A program made the position numbers and the translations under genes. 64,000 nucleotides of DNA, taken from positions 1,054,001 to 1,118,000 of the forward strand of contig NC_014934.1 in assembly GCF_000186265.1 (NCBI RefSeq). The letters are read 5' to 3'. Positions 61,269-64,000 of the stretch are shown one piece after another. The stretch comes from Cellulophaga algicola DSM 14237. GTDB taxonomy: Bacteria > Bacteroidota > Bacteroidia > Flavobacteriales > Flavobacteriaceae. A model generated the notes under the pieces. It did no database searches, had not been told where the DNA came from, and saw only the letters and a list, made by a program, of their open reading frames with translations. How positions within the stretch are numbered: the stretch's first letter is position 1; each line of letters opens with the position of its first letter.

Positions 61269-62555
61269 TTATTTTTTAGCAGCAATTGCTTGGGCAGCTA
61301 TATACCCACTGGTCCACGCATTTTGAAAATTAAAACCGCCAGTGATAGCATCAACATTAATAACCTCTCCTGCAAAAAATAAATTAGCAACTACCTTACT
61401 CTCATAGGTTTTAAAATTAATTTCTTTTAAAGCTACACCTCCAGCAGTAACAAATTCTTCTTTAAAAGTGCTTTTACCATCTACATTATATTCCCCAGCT
61501 GTTAATTCTTTCGCCAATAGTTGCAGCTGAACCTTAGTAACATCTGCCCATTTTACGGCTTCAGAAATTCCAGAAGCTTTTACTAAATTAACCCAAAGCC
61601 TTTTAGGAATAGCTACTGCATTGGTACGCAACACGGTTTTTTTAGCCTCTACATCTTTTATTTGAAGTAATAATTGCAACATTCCTTCTTCCTCATATTC
61701 CGGCAACCAGTTTACGCTGATTTTAAATTTATAACCCCAATCATTTAGCATCCTAGCCCCCCAAGCAGACAGCTTTAAAATTGCTGGACCGCTCATTCCC
61801 CAATGGGTAATTAACAAGGGGCCATCTGAAACTAATAATGCTCTAGAGGCCACTTTACTCTTTAGATGGATGGTTACTTTACTTGGTAAGGTTTTCTCCA
61901 ACACTTCTATAGAAGCATACGTACTTACTCCTGGAATACCTTCTATACGATCGTCTTTTATATTAAAGGTAAATAAAGACGGGACTGGCGGAACTATCGT
62001 ATGCCCTAATTTCTCTAAAAGCTTCCATATTTTAGGATTACTCCCTGTAGTAACTAGTAGTTTTTTAGCAAAATATTTTTTTTGGATAGACTCAATCATC
62101 CACCCTTTTAAAGGTGATTCTTCTGATTTTTCTACAGTTTCAATAGCAACTACAGAACTGTTTCTAAGCAATTTTATACCTAAACGTTCTGCTTCACTCA
62201 TGAAACAATCAATAATAGTTTGAGAGGTATTACTTTCCGGAAACATTCTACCATCTTCTTCAATCTTAAGTGTAATTCCTCTTTTATCAAAAAAAGCAAT
62301 AGTATCCCCACTACAATAGGTATGAAAAGGGCCCCGAAGCTCTTTCTCTCCTCTTGGATAATTTTTAACCAATTCATTAGGATCAAATTCCGCATGGGTC
62401 ACATTGCAGCGCCCTCCACCTGAAATTTTTACTTTGGTCAACACTTCTTTACCACGTTCTAAAATGGCAATTTTTAATTCTGGATTCGCTTCTGCGATAT
62501 GAATCGCTGCATAAAAACCAGCCGCTCCACCACCCACTACAATTACATCAAACAT
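61269..62555 (-). CDS. BaiN/HI0933-type flavoprotein
   Basis: A 428-residue NAD(P)/FAD-dependent oxidoreductase. The FAD motif FDVIVVGGGAAGFYAAIHIA is at the start, VKISGGGRCNVTHAE is the HI0933-family signature, and EEFVTAGGVALKEINFKT and the ending AGEVINVDAITGGFNFQNAW complete the pattern. Family members include RdsA and BaiN, some of which reduce enoyl or redox cofactors; the substrate here is unknown. It follows the GDPD-like gene by three bases and precedes the broken DUF1697 gene by five. Confidence 0.9.
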   Translation of the reverse strand: MFDVIVVGGGAAGFYAAIHIAEANPELKIAILERGKEVLTKVKISGGGRCNVTHAEFDPNELVKNYPRGEKELRGPFHTYCSGDTIAFFDKRGITLKIEEDGRMFPESNTSQTIIDCFMSEAERLGIKLLRNSSVVAIETVEKSEESPLKGWMIESIQKKYFAKKLLVTTGSNPKIWKLLEKLGHTIVPPVPSLFTFNIKDDRIEGIPGVSTYASIEVLEKTLPSKVTIHLKSKVASRALLVSDGPLLITHWGMSGPAILKLSAWGARMLNDWGYKFKISVNWLPEYEEEGMLQLLLQIKDVEAKKTVLRTNAVAIPKRLWVNLVKASGISEAVKWADVTKVQLQLLAKELTAGEYNVDGKSTFKEEFVTAGGVALKEINFKTYESKVVANLFFAGEVINVDAITGGFNFQNAWTSGYIAAQAIAAKK

Positions 62556-62558
62556 TAA

Positions 62559-63302
62559 TTACTTTATTCTTTCTGGAAAGTTGGTAAACATACCATCTAC
62601 GCCAATTCGTTTCATTTCTTCAATTGCCTCGGGCTTGTTTACAGTCCAAGGGTAAATTTTAAATCCTGCTGCTCTTATTTCATTGGCAATTTCCAAATCT
62701 AATTTTTCATAATCAGGATTAATTGCTATTGCTTTTAATTCTTTTGCTAACGGAATAGCTTCTCGTGGATCGTCATTTTCAATCAGTACGGCTAGTGCAA
62801 TAGTAGCATTTTCAATCCGCATTAATTTAAGCTCTTCCCAATTAAAGCTAGAAATTACAAAATCTTCTAAGGTCCATCCTTTTTGTATAAAGTCTGCTAT
62901 AATCCTATTTACCTCTTTAGCGGTACCTGCTCCTTTTAGTTCAATATTTAAAGACACCTTTCTATCTATTACTGTTATCACTTCGGTTAGTAAAGGTATT
63001 TTATGATTCCCTATAACCGTAAGCTTCTGCAGTTGTTCCCAAGAGTAAGTCTCTATATTTCCCTTCCCGTCTGTTAAACGCTCAACAGTATCATCATGAA
63101 AAACAACTATTTCTCCGCTTGCAATTTTAAAGACATCTATCTCTATCATATCTACTCCTAATTCCAAAGCCCTATAGATTGAAGGAATTGTATTTTCAGT
63201 TTCATGACCCATTGCACCACGATGTCCAATGATTAAAGGTGATTTATTTTCCATACAAGAACAAGCTATAAGTAAAATAAGAAACGAGTATCTAATTTTC
63301 AT
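62559..63302 (-). CDS. Glycerophosphodiester phosphodiesterase lipoprotein
   Basis: A 247-residue predicted lipoprotein (lipobox near LLIACSCM). GDPD motifs are IIGHRGAMGHETENT, LELGVDMIEIDVFK, VVFHDDTVERLTDGKG, and the C-terminal PWTVNKPEAIEEMKRIGVDG. The His/Glu/Asp set for metal and phosphate is present, so hydrolysis of glycerophosphodiesters to glycerol 3-phosphate and alcohol is expected. It follows the alpha-amylase family gene by five bases on the same strand. Confidence 0.88.
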   Translation of the reverse strand: MKIRYSFLILLIACSCMENKSPLIIGHRGAMGHETENTIPSIYRALELGVDMIEIDVFKIASGEIVVFHDDTVERLTDGKGNIETYSWEQLQKLTVIGNHKIPLLTEVITVIDRKVSLNIELKGAGTAKEVNRIIADFIQKGWTLEDFVISSFNWEELKLMRIENATIALAVLIENDDPREAIPLAKELKAIAINPDYEKLDLEIANEIRAAGFKIYPWTVNKPEAIEEMKRIGVDGMFTNFPERIK

Positions 63303-63307
63303 TTCTA

Positions 63308-64000
63308 TTATTTTAATCTAAAAATAAATGACTCCAGAGGTTTTATCTGTATTGAGAACGCACCCGTTTTATTCTCTTCGACCAATAAATTAGGTTCTAT
63401 GGTATGATACAACTGATCTTCCATTGGATATGCTCCAGGAGCTAGTGCCCATTTTTCAATCATAAATTCTGGTACTTTTAAAGTGAAATCATAAGATTTC
63501 TCCTTATCAAAATTTGTCACTATAATTAGTTTTTCATCTGACGACCATCTACAAAAAGTAAATAAGCGGTGATCATAACCCGGAGTATTATCTTTATTAT
63601 AATAATGAATTTCTTGATATTCGCCCATTAAGGCATCACTTTGAATGGTAAAGCTTAATAAGCGTTTATAAAAATCGCGTAAGTTTTTCTCTTCTTCTGT
63701 AGATTGTCCTCCATCAAAATTTTTATTATTGACCCAACGTTGAAATGTAGGCACACCAATATAATCAAAGATTGATGTTCTACTTGGACTACCAAAACCA
63801 GCGTGCTCTGCTGCAGGCTCCCCAACTTCTTGTCCAAAATAAATCATGGTAGGCGCCGTACTCAAGGTAGCAGACACTACCATTGCAGGTTTTGCAATTT
63901 TAGGGTCTCCTGCAAACTCAGGACTTGCAATACGCTGCTCATCATGATTTTCTAAGAAACGAAGCATGTGGTGCTCAATATCTTTCATACCATGTTCTAC
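63308..64000 (-). CDS. Alpha-amylase family (GH13) protein, C-terminal part (runs off the window)
   Basis: The frame is open from the window edge to the stop at 63308, giving 231 residues. MLRFLENHDEQRIAS is the GH13 region IV motif with the conserved Asn-His-Asp; APTMIYFGQEVGEP is the usual next segment of the barrel. The tail has an all-beta C-domain (LIIVTNFDKEKSYDFTLKVP). The catalytic nucleophile and acid lie outside the window, so activity and subfamily cannot be judged. Confidence 0.82.
   Translation of the reverse strand, partial: VEHGMKDIEHHMLRFLENHDEQRIASPEFAGDPKIAKPAMVVSATLSTAPTMIYFGQEVGEPAAEHAGFGSPSRTSIFDYIGVPTFQRWVNNKNFDGGQSTEEEKNLRDFYKRLLSFTIQSDALMGEYQEIHYYNKDNTPGYDHRLFTFCRWSSDEKLIIVTNFDKEKSYDFTLKVPEFMIEKWALAPGAYPMEDQLYHTIEPNLLVEENKTGAFSIQIKPLESFIFRLK

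Noticed and set aside
1-64000. CRISPR array, prophage, integrase or restriction system
   Set aside because: No regularly spaced direct repeats, phage structural genes, recombinase or methylase genes were seen.

Overview
The window reads as ordinary AT-rich chromosome of a marine-type member of Flavobacteriaceae (Bacteroidota). The evidence is the SusC/SusD pair, the combined proline/arginine operon with an N-acylornithine carbamoyltransferase, the mevalonate pathway with a GYDIA-type GHMP kinase, an ISAon1-type insertion sequence, and promoters of the Bacteroidota form (TTTG, about 19 bases, TAnnTTTG). Genus is not settled by the sequence; a Cellulophaga/Maribacter/Zobellia-like organism is a guess.

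Layout. 1-3.1 kb: 5' part of a dipeptidyl peptidase IV-like gene (minus), then HMG-CoA reductase and a GYDIA GHMP kinase (plus), closed by a 46-base perfect palindromic terminator. 3.1-10.9 kb: a minus-strand envelope operon (coaX, outer-membrane protein, TPR protein, lptC, small membrane protein, CorC-like protein) followed by a PpiD-like foldase. 10.9-11.1 kb: tRNA-Phe with clear promoter and terminator. 11.1-25.4 kb: accessory region with a haem-binding FG-GAP protein, a decayed ISAon1-type element lying between pieces of two different AraC regulators, an operator-like inverted repeat, and a SusC-SusD-fasciclin-FG-GAP/ASPIC locus without any glycoside hydrolase.

25.5-29.0 kb: rhodanese, TIGR04282-like transferase, purine nucleoside phosphorylase, DUF547 and TIGR04283-like transferase, which resembles an arsenosugar-type accessory cluster without the arsM/arsS core in view. 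29.0-35.0 kb: a six-gene minus-strand envelope cluster (DUF547, outer-membrane protein, GH113-like lipoprotein, short Omp85 protein, an amidase paralogue that has lost its active site, and an intact amidase). 35.2-42.1 kb: plus-strand operon of flavoprotein, membrane 4Fe-4S protein, MORN-like protein and three glycosyltransferases.

42.2-53.5 kb: arginine/proline operon (GNAT-argG-argC-proC-argD-proA-proB-argF'-argB-argE-argH). It is preceded by a short ORF rich in arginine codons with mutually exclusive hairpins, which looks like an arginine attenuation leader and is the most interesting regulatory signal here. 53.6-64.0 kb: small membrane proteins with a heme-copper-oxidase-like motif, RluB-type pseudouridine synthase, nitrilase, UbiA-type prenyltransferase, mevalonate kinase, mevalonate diphosphate decarboxylase, TspO, a frameshifted DUF1697 gene, a BaiN-type flavoprotein, a glycerophosphodiester phosphodiesterase and the 3' part of an alpha-amylase family gene. 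The mevalonate genes at both ends of the window would together supply isoprenoid precursors.
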